DNA of 64,000 bases from Quercus robur (GCF_932294415.1 NC_065543.1:1934976-1998975); one strand, 5' to 3'. Shown: positions 22,833 through 35,190, numbered from the stretch's first letter. The notes: a model not told the origin generated them from the sequence alone. Translations and numbers: made by a program.

Positions 22833-25800
22833 TGTAGGGAAATAACATGAAATTCCCAAACCTGTGAGAAACAAAATGAAGAAAACACATGCCAAAGAAA
22901 AAATAATCACACACACAAGACAGTATTTATGTGGTTCGGCAATTTGCCTAGGTCCATTGAGTTGCAGGGATTTCACTATTATCAAGGAAAAATATAGAGT
23001 GTGGTAGTACCTTTTTTTCTCTCTCTCAAAAATGCATCAAGTAACCCTAATCACCAAAACAATGGTTTCTATATCCTGGGCACAGGACTCATAATGGGCC
23101 ACAACAAAACAGGCCCAAAAATTTTTCCATGAGCGCTACGGCTTGGGCCTATCAACCTAAGCCTCCGCTCCATGGACTAAATCTCAGAAAATCTCCCACT
23201 AAAAACCACACAACATCGTTTCGGGTTGGGTCAGGTCGTCATCCAGATCAAACATAACTAGGCTCCACAAAGTCCAACAAATCTCCTACTTGGAGACTAG
23301 TTCAATCACCAACATCAACCGTAATCCTCCAAAAACAATCCCTCATCCTTGCAACTCATCCTCCTGCCCTCAAGCTAGAAGATCAACTGAAGCTGCACAC
23401 AGCTTCAGCTTCTTAATAGTGACACCTTAGTCAATACATTTACCAGTTTCTTAGATCCACAAATCTTCTCAAGTATTACCAGCTTATCTTCAACAAGGTA
23501 ATAGATAAAGTGGTATTTTGTCTATATATGCTTCGACTTTGAATAAAAAGCCGAATTTTTAGCAAGAAAAATTGCACTCTAGCTATCACTGTGTAGAATG
23601 CCCATCTCCTGCTTCTTACCTAATTCATCTAAGAAGCCATGTAGCCAAATCATATCGTTTCCAACTTCAGTTGTTGTAACATACTCAGCTTCTGTATTAG
23701 ACAAAGTAACAAGCTTTTGTAGATTTGAAGCCTTGGATATAGCTGTACCACCCAGAGTAAATATAAACCCAGTAGTACTCTTTCTACTATCAATATCACC
23801 AGCAAAATCAACATCTACATAACCTTGTAGTTTCAAACCTGCACCTGTGAAGTAAAGACATGTATCTGATGAATCCCTTAGATATCTCAGAATCCACTTG
23901 ACTACCTCCCAATGTTGCTTTCCTGGCCTACTCATAAATCTGCTCACAACTCCTATTGCATGTGCAATGTTTGGCCTTGTACACACTATAGCATACATCA
24001 AGCTACCAATAGCTGAGGCATAGGGCACCTTGCTCATATGGTCCTTTTCTTCTACTATCTTTGGTGACTATTCTTTGCTTAGTTTGAAATGACTACCCAA
24101 AGGTGTGCTCACTGGTTTAGCTTCATTCATGTTGAACCTATTGAGAATTTTATTCACATATTCTAACTATAAAAGCTTCAATGTACCATTAGCCTTGTCT
24201 CTAACGATTCTCATACCAAGGATTTGCTTTGCAGCTCCCAAATCCTTCATTGCAAATTGTTTTGACAATTGCTTCTTTAGATCATTAATCTCCTTAATGC
24301 TAGACCCTATAATGAGCATATCATCCACACACAACAATATAAGGATGTAAGAATTGCCAAAGAACTTAGCATAGCAACAATGATTAGCCTCACATCTCTT
24401 AAACCCAATTCTATGCATAAAACTGTCAAATTTCTTGTACCATTGTCTTGGAGCTTGTTTTAGGCCATACAAGCTTTTTCTTAATTTGCAGACTAGATTC
24501 TCTTGTCCCTGAACAATGAACCCTTCTGGCTGAATCATGTAAATGTCTTCCTCCAAGTAACTATGAAGGAATGCTGTCTTCACATCTAACTACTTAAGAT
24601 ATAAATTTTCTACAGCCACCATTCCCAATACCAGTCTGATTGTTGACATCTTCACAACTAGAGAAAATATTTCTGAGTACTTAATGCCCTTCTTCTGTTG
24701 GAACCCTTTGACAACTAATTTGGCCTTGTAACGCTTGCTACCATTATGCCCAATCTTTATTCTCTATACCCACTTGTTGTGCAAAACCTTCTTTCCTACT
24801 GGCCATTCAGTCAATTCCCATGTCTGATTCCCTATCATCCTTCATGGCTAACTCCCACTTGCTTGAATTTTCATCCTGCAAGGTTTCATCATAACAATCT
24901 GGCTCATCACCATCAATCAATAGGAGATAATTTAGGGCAGGTGAATAATGTTGTGGAGGTCTAATGGTCCTCAAAGATTTATGGACTTCAGCTATAGGTG
25001 TACTTTGATCTACCTGTGAATCTACATTCTCCTTATCTTCTTCACCTCTTTTCTGGACAGTACTTTCAGTCAATATCATCTAAGTTGACAAACTCAGATT
25101 TCTATTGATCTATCTCTTTAACATTTGGCACTATAGTTAACCTGTTCTTGTACATAACCTGTTCATTAAATATCACATTTCTACTTCTAATAATTTTTCT
25201 GTTTTGTTCATCCCAAAACTGATAGCCAAATTTCTCATCACTATAGCAATGAAAAAACATATTTTAGACTTTGCATCAAGTTTACCATAAGCAACAAAAT
25301 CAATATGAACATAAGAGACACAAACAAAAACTTTTAAATGGGAAAACTTTACCTTTTTACCACTCCAAACCTCTTTAGGAAGTTTGAACTCCATGGGAAT
25401 TGCTGGTCCTCGATTTATCAGGTAAGCTACAGTACTAACAGCATCAGCCCGCAAAGTTTTTGGTAATCCAGCATGCAACCTCATACTCCTAGCACACTCA
25501 TTGAGAGTTCTATTCATGCGCTCAGCCACACCGTTCTATTGTGGTGTCCCAGGAATAGTCTTCTCCATCCTGATTCCATGTGCAGCACAATACTCACTGA
25601 ACCCTCCATCTATGTACTCTCCTCCATTGTTTGACCTCAAACATTTTAATTTTAGACCTATTTCTGTCTCAACTATAGCTTTTCACTTCTTAAAAGTCTC
25701 AAATACATCATATTTGTTTTTCAGAAAATAAACCCATACGTTTCTGCTTGAGTCATCAATGAAAGTGATGTAATATCTTGAACCCCCAAGGGATGCAATC

Positions 25801-26287
25801 GGAGAAGGCCCCCACAAATCAATATGTACTAACTCTAATTTTTTAGCCTTCGTTGTCTTGCCAGTTTTCAAGAAGCTCATTTTTTTCTACTTTTCTAAGA
25901 TGCATCTTTCACACATGTCAAAATCAGCGAACTTCAATTCTGGTAGTTTCCCTTTTGACAGCAACATCTTCATCCCTTTCTCACTCATGTGACTAAGTCT
26001 GTGATGTCATGGGCTTGTATCAGTACTTGCTTCAGCAACTGCAATTGTGTCTCTTGGACTTGAGGTCATATATAGAGTACCAGTCTTTTTTTCACGGGCT
26101 AATACTCTAACTCTCTTTGTAACCTTCCAAGTACCACCAATAAATAGTATTGTACACCCTTCATCATCAAGTTGTACAACAAAAATTAGATTCCTCCTCA
26201 AGTCGGGAATATGTCGAACCTTCTCTAGTAACCAAACAAACCCATTGGGCAACAATATCCGAACATCTCCTATACCCACAACAATTG
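22833..26287 (-). mobile_element. Ty1/copia retrotransposon fossil, 3' two-thirds
   Basis: An LTR of about 447 bp lies at 22833-23279 (TG..CA ends), next to a purine-rich tract on the minus strand. Reading on the minus strand from right to left there are a pre-integrase region (about 26287-26007), an integrase core (about 25880-25170), reverse transcriptase with the YGLKQAPRQW and LLCVDDML signatures (about 24800-24167) and RNase H ending near 23579 (STTGF.FTLGGTAISK..SNTEAEY). This order is Ty1/copia. The element is broken, with about ten breaks, and its gag end and other LTR are missing where another LTR abuts. It is an old, inactive copy. Confidence 0.85.
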
Positions 26288-27292
26288 TATTGACCCCTTG
26301 TGATTAAATTAATTGATTAATTATCCAAGTTTATTAATTAATAAAATTAACATGCAAAGCACGTGGTAGCACAAACAAATCACCAATTAAATAAAGTGCA
26401 GCGAAAATTAAATTGACATAGTGATTTGTTTACGAATAGGAAAAACCAACACGGCAAAAACCCCATCAGGTGATTTTCAGGTCATTACTCCCAAAATTCC
26501 ACTATTATCACAACAAGCGGTTACAAGTAAAGGAATCCTAGTACCTTATACCAACGTACAGTTGAACCCTTACCTCAGTACCTAATTGAACTTGTTTTGT
26601 AATGACAATTTCTCCTTTTGATGCATAGCTTCCAACTACATGACTAACCAATTGTGCGGATCCCAATACGTGACTTCAGTCACCAACTAGAGAAGGTTGT
26701 TGGCTGCAAAGTTCTTCAATTCATCTATACGATGAAGATCAAAAAGATGCTTGGTCATTAAACCCTACAGTGCACAAACACTGCAACTTCTTCAGAAGAG
26801 ATGAACTAGGGCAAAACTGTGTCTCCGGTCACAAATTGCTTGAACAAACTTTGCTCAACACTTGTGCAACTTGTGTCCTCTTTGACGGCCCTTAAAATAA
26901 TCATTTTATATGTCTAGGGTTAGGAGAAAAGAAGTCCCAAAGACACATTCACGAATTCCAAGAAAACAGATCAGAATTTTTAATTCTTTCTTAAACCTTG
27001 ACAGGTAGGAGGTGTCGAGCAGTTGTTAAGCAGGTGTCGAGCACACGGGTTGAACAACTTCTTAAATCTCGACACATGCTAGCTGTCGAGCTTTAATGAA
27101 CTTGCCCTTCTCAGCTTGTTTCTAGGACAGACTTGATGACTTCAACACTTGATCTTGAAACACAGTTTCCTAAAGTATTAAAAACACCTATATCTACCCT
27201 ATTACAAGTAAAGTGCATTTTGTCAAAGGATTAGTCAATTACATAAAATAGTGACATATATTCCTAACAAGTGAATCACATATGTCCTAACA
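26288..27292 (-). mobile_element. LTR fossil (family epsilon), about 1 kb, minus strand
   Basis: The right end reads ..tatgtcctaaca, the complement of TGTTAGGACATA. It aligns in reverse with the LTR at 56536-57492 (shared gtgaccggag, cactattatc, aaacaaatcac and taattaattaattt blocks). It lies between the copia fossil and the polygalacturonase duplication and lacks the last bases at its copia side, so it is nested or marks a rearrangement junction. It is different from the 22833-23279 LTR and is therefore not that element's other LTR. Confidence 0.65.
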
Positions 27293-28380
27293 TGTTGTTT
27301 AAATTTTAAACTATAATCTGTTTACTTAAGAAAAATCCTAAACATGTTCAAGAAGATTACACAATATAGATTCTTATAAATTTTATTTTCCATGGCCCCT
27401 TACTTTAACCATAGAAACTACTCATAAGTAATACCCATTATACAGCTAGGCCCATTATTATGGCATCCTAAACTTTTAGCCTACGTCAGTTTTGGGCCCA
27501 AATTAAACCACTTCTTTGCAACAAGAAAATATTTATTTCTTTTTAGTTTTGCTTAATAATACATCTTTCAAAATCAAAATAATAAAATAAAAAATAAATT
27601 AAAAACGGTGATGTTAGTCCAGGAAATCCATGCTCAGCAATAATAGTGAAAAACATAATGCTCACTTACAAGAATCAAGTAGCCAAAGCTTCATGTAATT
27701 ATGTATTTGTCACATCTTTTGGTATTGTCCAGCTCGCAATCAACTGCTTACAGAGCAAGGGAGTCAATTTTGTATTGGAGGCTATTTCAGTTTTGTAAAA
27801 GAAATGAAATTTTTTGATATTGGTTAATACCGATATACTATTTCAAAGTTAGCATTATATATGTGTGTGTGTACACGTATACATACACACACACACATTT
27901 ATACGTTTATAAACATATAATTTAAATCTACAATTTTATAAGACCAAATATTCACCTAAATACATTAATGCAATGTATTATCTCAAATAACATTTTTTTT
28001 TAATTATTTTATTGTTCCAGTACTTGAAACATCTATATCGATTGAAACACTCGTTAAAATTCCGGTATATGCAGGTGCAACCCAATATTTTATCCAATAC
28101 ATTTTAAAAAAGTATCACTATTGGTTTAACAGTTAGTACGATGTATATCTCTGATACTACTATCAATATGATATGTTATATAGGGGAGGGGAATACAAAA
28201 TCCGTATTTACAAAGGATTAAAAATGAATCTACATTCTTGTTCTTTCAATCCTGTGGCCAAAATGTATACTAGTTATTTTTTGTAGTATATTAATATTAT
28301 TGTAGTAGGTCATTGGATGATAACCTGATTGCTCAAGCCTGTGGCAGTGCTAGTCCATTGCACTCGTATTTCCTACCCAA
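27293..28380 (+). repeat. Segmental duplication, copy I (partner of 34553-37040)
   Basis: From tgttgtttaaatttta onward the sequence aligns at roughly 90-95 percent with 34553-37040. Copy I lacks about 170 bases around the last polygalacturonase intron/exon, the hAT MITE at 35268 and the LTR at 35650. It therefore shows the empty sites of both insertions (near 27830 and 28013). Confidence 0.85.
27618..27755 (+). pseudogene. Polygalacturonase (GH28) 3'-exon remnant, copy I
   Basis: It codes the C-terminal piece matching NPCSAI.MKNIMLTYKNQVAK in the copy at 34969-35190, down to the end of the exon. The exon start and its acceptor are lost in a deletion. Polygalacturonases hydrolyse homogalacturonan in cell walls; this fragment has none of the catalytic motifs. 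It exists only as part of the segmental duplication. Confidence 0.7.
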
Positions 28381-28392
28381 TCTACAATTTCA

Positions 28393-29745
28393 TGAAAACG
28401 AAGCATATTTAGTAATGTAATGAAAATAATTTAATCAAGGAATTCTATCTGGATTTTCCTTGGTGAGGAAAAGATCCAAATTGAATAGATTATGGTAAAG
28501 TGGTCCATCCGAATTCTATCTGGATTTTCCTTGGTGAGGAAAAAGCCCCACATTGAAGGGTGCATTGTTTTTATTATTTTTTTTAAAGCACTGCTTTTTT
28601 TTTTCTTTGCTTGGCCATGTTCATGGGTAATTATTGAGTACTTTTAGAATACCATAAATGTGTATTCTTCCCTTTCACATAAGAGTCGGTCTCACTAATT
28701 AAATATATGGTGGGACTCAAAATTCATATGGGAGGAGGGAGTACGTGTCTATAGTATGAGAAATTATACTATGTTTCGGTAATACCAACTTAGCATCTGT
28801 TTTGGTATTTCCTACCCAATAAATGAGTGACATTTGTTTCAAAAAACGACATCAGACTACTCCAATAAATTAATCACAATCTTCTATACTATCGCGAAGA
28901 TAAATTAATTATTTATTGAAGTAGTCTAATGTGGTTTTTTGAAACAAGTGTCACTCATTTATTGGGTAGGAAATACCAAAACAGATGCTGAGTTGGTATT
29001 ACCGAAATATGGTATACTTTCTCATACTATAGATGCGTACTCCCTCCTCCCACATGAATTTTGAGTCCCACCATATATTTAATTAGTGAGACCCACTCTT
29101 ATGTGAAAGGGAAGAGTACACATGTTTGGTATTTTGGGAGTACTCAATAATTACCCATGAACATGTCCAAGCAAAGAAAAAAACAAGGAGTGCTTTTTTG
29201 AAACAGGTGTCACTCATTTATTGGGTAGGAAATATCAAAACAGATGTCACTCTGATAAGGGCCTCAATTTTCAACATTATTTTCATTACGTGGTTTTTTG
29301 AAACAGGTGTCACTCATTTATTGGGTAGGAAATACCAAAACAGATGCTAAGTTGGTATTACCGAAACATGATATACTTTCTTGTACTATAGATGTGTAAT
29401 CCCTCTTCCCCTATGAATTTTGAATCTAACCATATATTTAATTAGTGAAATCCACTCTTATGTGAAAGGGAAGAGTACACATTTATGGTATTCTGGGAGT
29501 ATTCAATAATTACCCATGAACATGGCCAAGCAAAGAAAAAAAACAAGGAGTGCTTTAAAAAAAAATAATAACAACAATGCACCCTTCAATGTAAGGCTTT
29601 TTCCTCACCAAGGAAAATCCAAATAAAATTCGGATGGACCACTTTACCATAATCTATTCAATTTGGATCTTTTCCTCACCAAGGAAAATCCAGATAGAAT
29701 TCCTTGATTAAATTATTTTCATTACATTACTAAATATGCTTCGTT
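28393..29745. repeat. Long inverted duplication with about 480-bp left arm
   Basis: Left arm 28393-28872, loop about 28873-28908, right arm 28909-29745. The right arm repeats the left in reverse, through the aaggaaaatccagatagaattcc blocks to tgcttcgttttcat at the outer end. It is longer because a segment was duplicated inside it (direct copies of ttttttgaaac.ggtgtcactc at 28934, 29199, 29294 and 29871). The paralogous block at 37190-37350 has only the left-arm orientation, so the inversion arose after the segmental duplication. Confidence 0.85.
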
Positions 29746-30451
29746 TTCATGATATTACTAAATATGCTTCATGCGAGTTGTCATTGCAAAATGAAATCAT
29801 TAAATTAAACAATTCATCATACAAACACTCTGATAAGGACTTCAATTTTCAACATTATTTTCATTACGTGGTTTTTTGAAATAGGTGTCACTCATTTATT
29901 GGATAGGAAATACCAAAACAAATGCTGAGTTGGTATTGCCGAAACATGGTATGCTTTCTCTTATAGTACTCTGGAGTATTTTATAATTTTCCGTGTATTA
30001 AAAGAAAAAAAGTTAAGACTCTTAAAAGCACCTTTTAACACCCAAGAGTACAGAACCAGACGGGCCCTGCATCATCATAAATAGATAAATTGGAAAGGAA
30101 AAAGAACAAAAGAAATCAATTGTGACATCCTCCACCAAATTGTGAGTCCTTTCTCATTCCTCTGTGCGCTAATACAAGTTTCATTTCCTATGCTCTAGAG
30201 TTTCTACCAGAGTTGACAGTGCATGACTTGGAAATTAGACCCATCAACCACGTTATTTGTATACGGCAATTATTACTTACCTATTGTTGATAGATCATAT
30301 AGACTTTGGAAAATTGTATTTTTCAAATAGTATTTGATGGAGGTAGTATTTTCCAATTTAAAATTTTCTTAAAGATGAATTTGTTTCCATTTTTGAATTC
30401 TCTATTTAACCTACATGGCTTTCTACATCTAAGTTTTCATGACAAACACAT
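29746..30451 (+). other. RLK-3 upstream region
   Basis: 29746-29830 is the reverse of 37081-37190. A fourth direct copy of the ggtgtcactcattta block lies near 29880. From about 30160 the sequence aligns with the RLK-4 promoter (37510-37793; shared catgact.ggaaattagaccc). No other gene is seen. Confidence 0.6.
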
Positions 30452-30822
30452 ATGCTAATGGCTCATAGTGTGAGACTCGTCATAGCTCTACTTCACATAT
30501 TTGCATTGTCATTTCTAGACATTCTTAAAATAAGCAATGGCTTAGAGAGTGACATCTACTGCTTGAGGTCCATTAGAGATTCACTAGAAGACCCCCACAA
30601 CTACTTGAAAAATTCATGGAACTTCAACAACAATACCGCAGGTTTCATCTGTGAATTTGGTGGGGTTGAATGCTGGCACCCAAATGCTAATGAGGTCTTA
30701 AATATCCAACTCAGTCACATGATGCTCAAGGGCCAATTCCCTCGTGACATTAAGAATTGCACACATTTAATAGGGTTAGACCTCTCTGCTAATGAACTTT
30801 CAGGACCACTCCCATTTGTCTC

Positions 30823-31873
30823 TGTAAAGTTGTGATTTACAACTATGTTTTATGTTGGTTTTATTCCATGACAAAAAGTGTTGTAATTGCTTTAATTTAG
30901 TTCCTTGTATTTTGTGGGATTTTATTGTATTGGTTTTAGTATTAAGTTGGTGAAGACTCAAGCTTAATTGAAGAATCGGTGTATTTCGCGACTAGCTCGC
31001 GAGAAGGGCATGTGAGAAGCACATGACTGGAAGCTGAAGAGTCGTGCCAGGCTGTCAGTTTCACGAGTATCTTGCAGGTAAGGCCTTCTTGCGAGGTAGT
31101 CGTGAAACATTCTGCCTGGAGGATTTTTAAGTGTGACTTTCTTACCCTTCACCCATACTATATATACCATCATTACCCTTAGAAATTGTAAGAATGCCAT
31201 TCAGAGAGAAAAACCCTAGATAGGTTTTCTACAACATACACACCCATCTTTTTGAGAGAGAGCTACTCATCTTTAGTGAGAAATCATTCTAGCCTCTTCT
31301 CCTTCCCTCTCCTATTGTCATACCTTGAGAGGAGATTTGTACCCAAACACTTACCACACCTTTTTAGAGTGTTCAATGAGGTTTTGGTGTTGCTGGGAAG
31401 CATTGGAAGAAGCCAGGCTTTGGCAGATGCAATCGAGCGTATTGCAAGATCTGGAGAGCTAGACAAGACATGGTTCCGAGAAGTCTTGTTGGAGTAGGAG
31501 CTTGGAGGGCTTAGGTGAATCGGGTAGATTAGGTTTAGAGGGTCTCTTACTAACCCATGTATCCCAACTGATTGTCTAGTGGATCGATTATCGCTTGGAG
31601 GGTGACGGAAAGGATTTACGCCGAGTACTTCTGTTTCCTCTTCGATAACACATCGGCATGTTATCTTGTGTTTGCATCCTTCTTCCCTACTCTTTTAGCT
31701 TTCATATTTTTGCTATGTTATATTGTATATGGCTTAGAGTAGTTTGTTTGTTTATCTGCTCGCATTTACTGTATTCTGCACTTAGTATAAGTTAGAGTAA
31801 AATCTATCAAGCCATAATTTTTATTTAGGGGGTCTAAATAGCTTGTGTGTTTTAACACATTTTCGAGCATTCA
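30823..31873 (+). mobile_element. Solo LTR fossil (family alpha), 1051 bp
   Basis: TG..CA ends (TGTAAAGTTG .. GAGCATTCA) are flanked by a perfect 5-bp duplication, GTCTC (30818-30822 and 31874-31878). The RLK-4 paralogue shows the uninterrupted site. Two more copies, in reverse orientation, lie at 35650-36691 and 42183-43235. No internal region is present. The superfamily is not determinable from the LTR. It is younger than the RLK-3/RLK-4 duplication. Confidence 0.9.
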
Positions 31874-32649
31874 GTCTCAAAACTCAATAACTCCGAAAAC
31901 AAATTTTCTGGGGAAATCCCAAAGAGCTTTGTCAATTTTAGTTTTCTAAATGTTCTTAAACTTAACCATAATCGACTAAATCGTCAAATCCCTTCCCAAA
32001 TAAGCGGCCTCAATCGTTCGAAATGGTTCTAACAATTAGTTGTCATGATTGGTCCCTGTCTTTAACAAAACCGCTACTAAGTTTACAGCTAAGAGCTTTG
32101 CTAACAACAAGGAACTTTGTGGAGGGCCATTAGAACCCTGTCCAAAACGAATATGGAAATTCTTTTCATTCAAAAATGGGTTTCTAGTTGGTTATGTGCT
32201 TTTTGTATTCCACACTTAGTATAAGTTATAGTAAAATCTATCAAGCCGTAATTTTTCTTTAGGGGGTCTAAGCAGCTCGTGTGTTGTAACACATTTTCGA
32301 GCATTCAGTCTCAAAACTCAATAACTCCATAAACAAATTTTTTGGGGAAATCCCAAAGAGCTTTGTCAATTGTAGTTTTCTAAACGTTCTTAAACTTGAC
32401 CATAATCAACTAACTAGTCAAATCTCTCCCCAAATAAGCGACCTCAATCGTTCGAAGTTCTTCAATGTTGCTAACAATCAGTTGTCATGATTGTTCCCTG
32501 TCTTTAACAAAACCACTACTAAGTTTATAGCTAAGATCTTTGCTAACAAAAAGGAACTTTGCGTAGGGCCAATGGAACCCTATCCAAAACGAATATGGAA
32601 ATTCTTTTCATTCAAAAATGGGTTTCTAGTTGGTTATGTGTTTTTTGTA
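31771..32649 (+). repeat. 434-bp tandem duplication spanning an LTR edge and RLK-3 LRRs
   Basis: Unit 1 is 31771-32204 and unit 2 is 32205 to about 32649. Each unit contains the last 100 or so bases of the alpha LTR plus the RLK-3 sequence from the last LRRs to the membrane segment. The junction has a short ttttgtattc homology. Because the unit includes the LTR edge, the duplication happened after that insertion. Confidence 0.9.
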
Positions 32650-32704
32650 GGTTCAATAATGGTTTTTTTTTTTTTTTTTTTTTTGGGTCCAATTATATGG
32701 CTTT

Positions 32705-33415
32705 TGTAGAGACTAGAAAAATTGGCGGCCCAAGCCCACTTAGAATAGTGGCTAGGTCAATCCAATCGTGGCCCAAAACAATGAATTTGTAAGAGAGGGA
32801 AACAAACAACTAAAGGGGGGCTCCGCTCGAGGAGGCACAATAAGGAAGAAAAGATTTATCTTATTAAATGGATGAATCACTTTCTCAATACCAGTTGGCC
32901 CGAGGAGGCCACATTTACATAAAAAAATGTTACTGTTCACTCTCTTTTCTCTCTATGTTCTTCTCTATATCTTGGTACTTGTGTCTCTCCCTTTCTCTGT
33001 AAACCGCCTTTTTCTTATATACTCCTTCTCCCACATCTCAACCATCCATCCTTACCTAACATACCTTCTATCATGACACTTGTCTCTGTCGTTATCTGAA
33101 GAAGGTGGCGGAAGGAATCTGCATAGCTGTGACTTGCATTGTTCAGGTCATTTCCTCATCAATGTAGCTGATAAAGCTGTTGCCCACCATTAAATGTGGA
33201 GACAACAAGTTACTCTGAACTAGAAACTTCCCCTATGGTCACAGATTCTCTCTCTTCATACCTTTCTCTCCACCTGGAACATCTCAAAGTCCTATGATTC
33301 ATCCATTCCTCTCATTGGGCGTCCTTCATCCACGGGCCCGTGGCTCGTGGCCTGTGGTATCCCTACACCAATACTGCAACTCTTCAACTTCATCCTTAGT
33401 CCTTGAGCACCCACA
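32705..33415. mobile_element. Solo LTR fossil (family beta), 711 bp
   Basis: TG..CA ends (TGTAGAGACT .. CACCCACA) with a perfect 5-bp duplication, GCTTT (32700-32704 and 33416-33420). The uninterrupted site is visible in RLK-4 near 38690. It is similar in style (cggcccaagccca, gaggagg, catt.aatg.ggtgg text) to the LTR at 54042-54817 and may be of the same family. Confidence 0.85.
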
Positions 33416-33542
33416 GCTTTCATGATTAAGAAGAAAAGGATTGAGAAGATGGCAATGTCCAAGAGGAGGAGAACTAATAAAGAAGTTGATCAAGTTAATT
33501 ACTTGCCAACTAAAGGGCTCTTGCAAGAAGGGAGCAAAATGG

Positions 33543-34069
33543 TAATTTCCTTCAATCTATTAGAATTAAGAAACTTCTCTTTTATTTATTTAATTATTTT
33601 ATTTAGTTCAATAGTTACAAAAACCAAAGATTTGAACTCTAATTTTCCTAATAAAGGAGAGCATGCTATGCCACTAAAACTTCTTTTAATTCCTTGGTTT
33701 GAAATTTTTGGAAAAAAAAAAAAACCATTTTTTCCTTCAATCATAAAACTGCGTGAAGTTTTAAGTATAACTTCCAAGCCCTTGTGCTATTGTTATATAT
33801 ATAAATTGCTAATTATGTAACACTTAATCCCCTTGAGATTTAAGTATAAGACTTAACCCTAGATTTAAAGTGTATTACAAAACTCTTTGTGGTATTGTTT
33901 TATGTAAAAATAGTATGGACAAATATCATCACATGAGCAATTTACATTCTTGTTTTCCTAGATCTTTCAACTATTTACACAAAATAATAATATTTGAAGT
34001 TAATTTTACACTCAAAACTTTATAAAGTTTTGAGTTTTCACAAGAAAAATCACAGGGATTTTTGTGTAG
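33543..34069 (+). other. RLK-3 intron remnant running into duplicated polygalacturonase DNA
   Basis: 33543-33830 aligns with the first part of the RLK-4 intron (38813-39075). After about 33850 it no longer matches and leads into polygalacturonase sequence. The duplication breakpoint therefore lies here, and it explains the missing RLK-3 kinase exon. Confidence 0.55.
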
Positions 34070-35190
34070 CCTTTCCAATGTCACAATTCTCAACTCTACT
34101 ATGCTCTGGTGATGATTGCATCTTAGTTGGACCTGGTACCATTAATATGTAGATTGAGAATGTAGCATGTGGACCAAGCCATGGAATCAGGTAAAGAAAT
34201 TTTATTTATTTTTTGATCTATTGAATATTATGTAACTATAACAACAATATTATAGTGTGATGCCAAATTGGTCATGGGTGCAATTTGTTATTGTAGCATT
34301 GGGAGTTTAGGCAAAAACCAGCAAGAGACTAGTGTCCAAAACATGACAATTACAATAGTAAATTTTTCCGGTACTCAGAATTGGGTGAGGATTAAATCTT
34401 GGCCAAGGCCTAGCAATGGGTTTGCTAGGAGCATTATTTTCCAACATGTCAATATGGTGAATGTCCAAAATCCCATTATAATTGATCAAAATTATTGCCC
34501 CTCTAAAGATTGCCCTCATTAGGTACGATATTTTGAAGGATATTTATGCTAATGTTGTTTAAATTTTAAACTATAATCTGTTTGCTTATGAAAAATCCTA
34601 AACATGTTCAAGAAGATTACACAATATAGATTCTTATAAATTTTAGTTTCCATGGCCCCTTACTATAATCATAGAAACTACTCATAAGTAATACCCATTA
34701 TATAGCTAGGCCCATTATTATGGCATCCTAAACTTTTAGTCTACATAAGTTTTTGGCGCAAATTAAACCCCTTCTTTGCAACAAGAAAATCTTTAATTTT
34801 TTTAGTTTTTGCTTAATAATACATCTTTCAAAGTCAAAATAATAAAAGAAAACATAAATTAAAAACGGTGATGTTAGTTTTTTTAATTTTATAGGTTAGA
34901 GTTTGCATACTACTACCATTAATAAGTAGAAAATTGATGTGTGCAAATTTGTTTTCCCATTTTAATAGGCTTCTGGTGTAAAAATTAGTAATGTGACATA
35001 CCAAGACATTCATGGAAGTTCAGCGACAGGGGTGGCTGTGAATTTTAATTGTAGTCTGGGAAATCCATGCTCTGCAATAACAATGAAAAACATAATGCTC
35101 ACTTACAAGAATCAAGTAGCCAAAGCTTCATGTAATTATGCATCTGTCACATCTTCTGGTATTGTCCAGCCTGCAATCAATTGCTTATAG
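34070..35190 (+). pseudogene. Polygalacturonase (GH28) 3' half, copy II
   Basis: Three exons: about 34070-34191 (5' incomplete), 34297-34522 and 34969-35190, with GT/AG introns. The encoded pieces carry the GH28 signatures SGDDC (motif II, catalytic acid region), PSHGIS (motif III, normally GHGIS) and VRIKSW (motif IV), then DQNYC and the C-terminal cysteines, with a stop at the usual place. Motif I (NTD) and everything before it are absent. A TAG interrupts the first exon after GPGTINM and another closes the second exon at its donor. The family cleaves pectin in the cell wall; this copy is not functional. It was carried here with the RLK-4 promoter; copy I lies at 27618-27755. Confidence 0.75.

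Larger units (their letters stand above)
30452..33542 (+). pseudogene. RLK-3: ectodomain-only receptor remnant, multiply interrupted
   Basis: The start MLMAHSVRL at 30452 is followed by a signal peptide, LRRNT (CGFICEF-like cysteines) and the first LRRs, open to about 30822. Relative to RLK-4 it has lost 24 bases (8 codons) between two cccattt repeats. An LTR (30823-31873) then splits the LRR region. After it, the last LRRs and the start of the membrane segment are present twice as a 434-bp tandem duplication, both copies with stops. A second LTR (32705-33415) splits the membrane segment. The juxtamembrane part (KRIEKMAMSKRRR..DQVNYLP) ends at a donor, gtaatt, after 33542. No kinase exon follows: the intron runs into the polygalacturonase duplication. 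It is a clear pseudogene. Confidence 0.8.

Noticed and set aside
22833-27292. A complete copia element with LTRs at 22833-23279 and 26288-27292
   Set aside because: The two LTR-like sequences are unrelated to each other, differ twofold in length, and the right one matches a separate solo LTR at 56536. They belong to two elements.
31252-31497. 81-codon open frame with a protein-like look
   Set aside because: It lies wholly inside an alpha-family LTR, and related LTRs at 35650 and 42183 do not keep it as a common frame.
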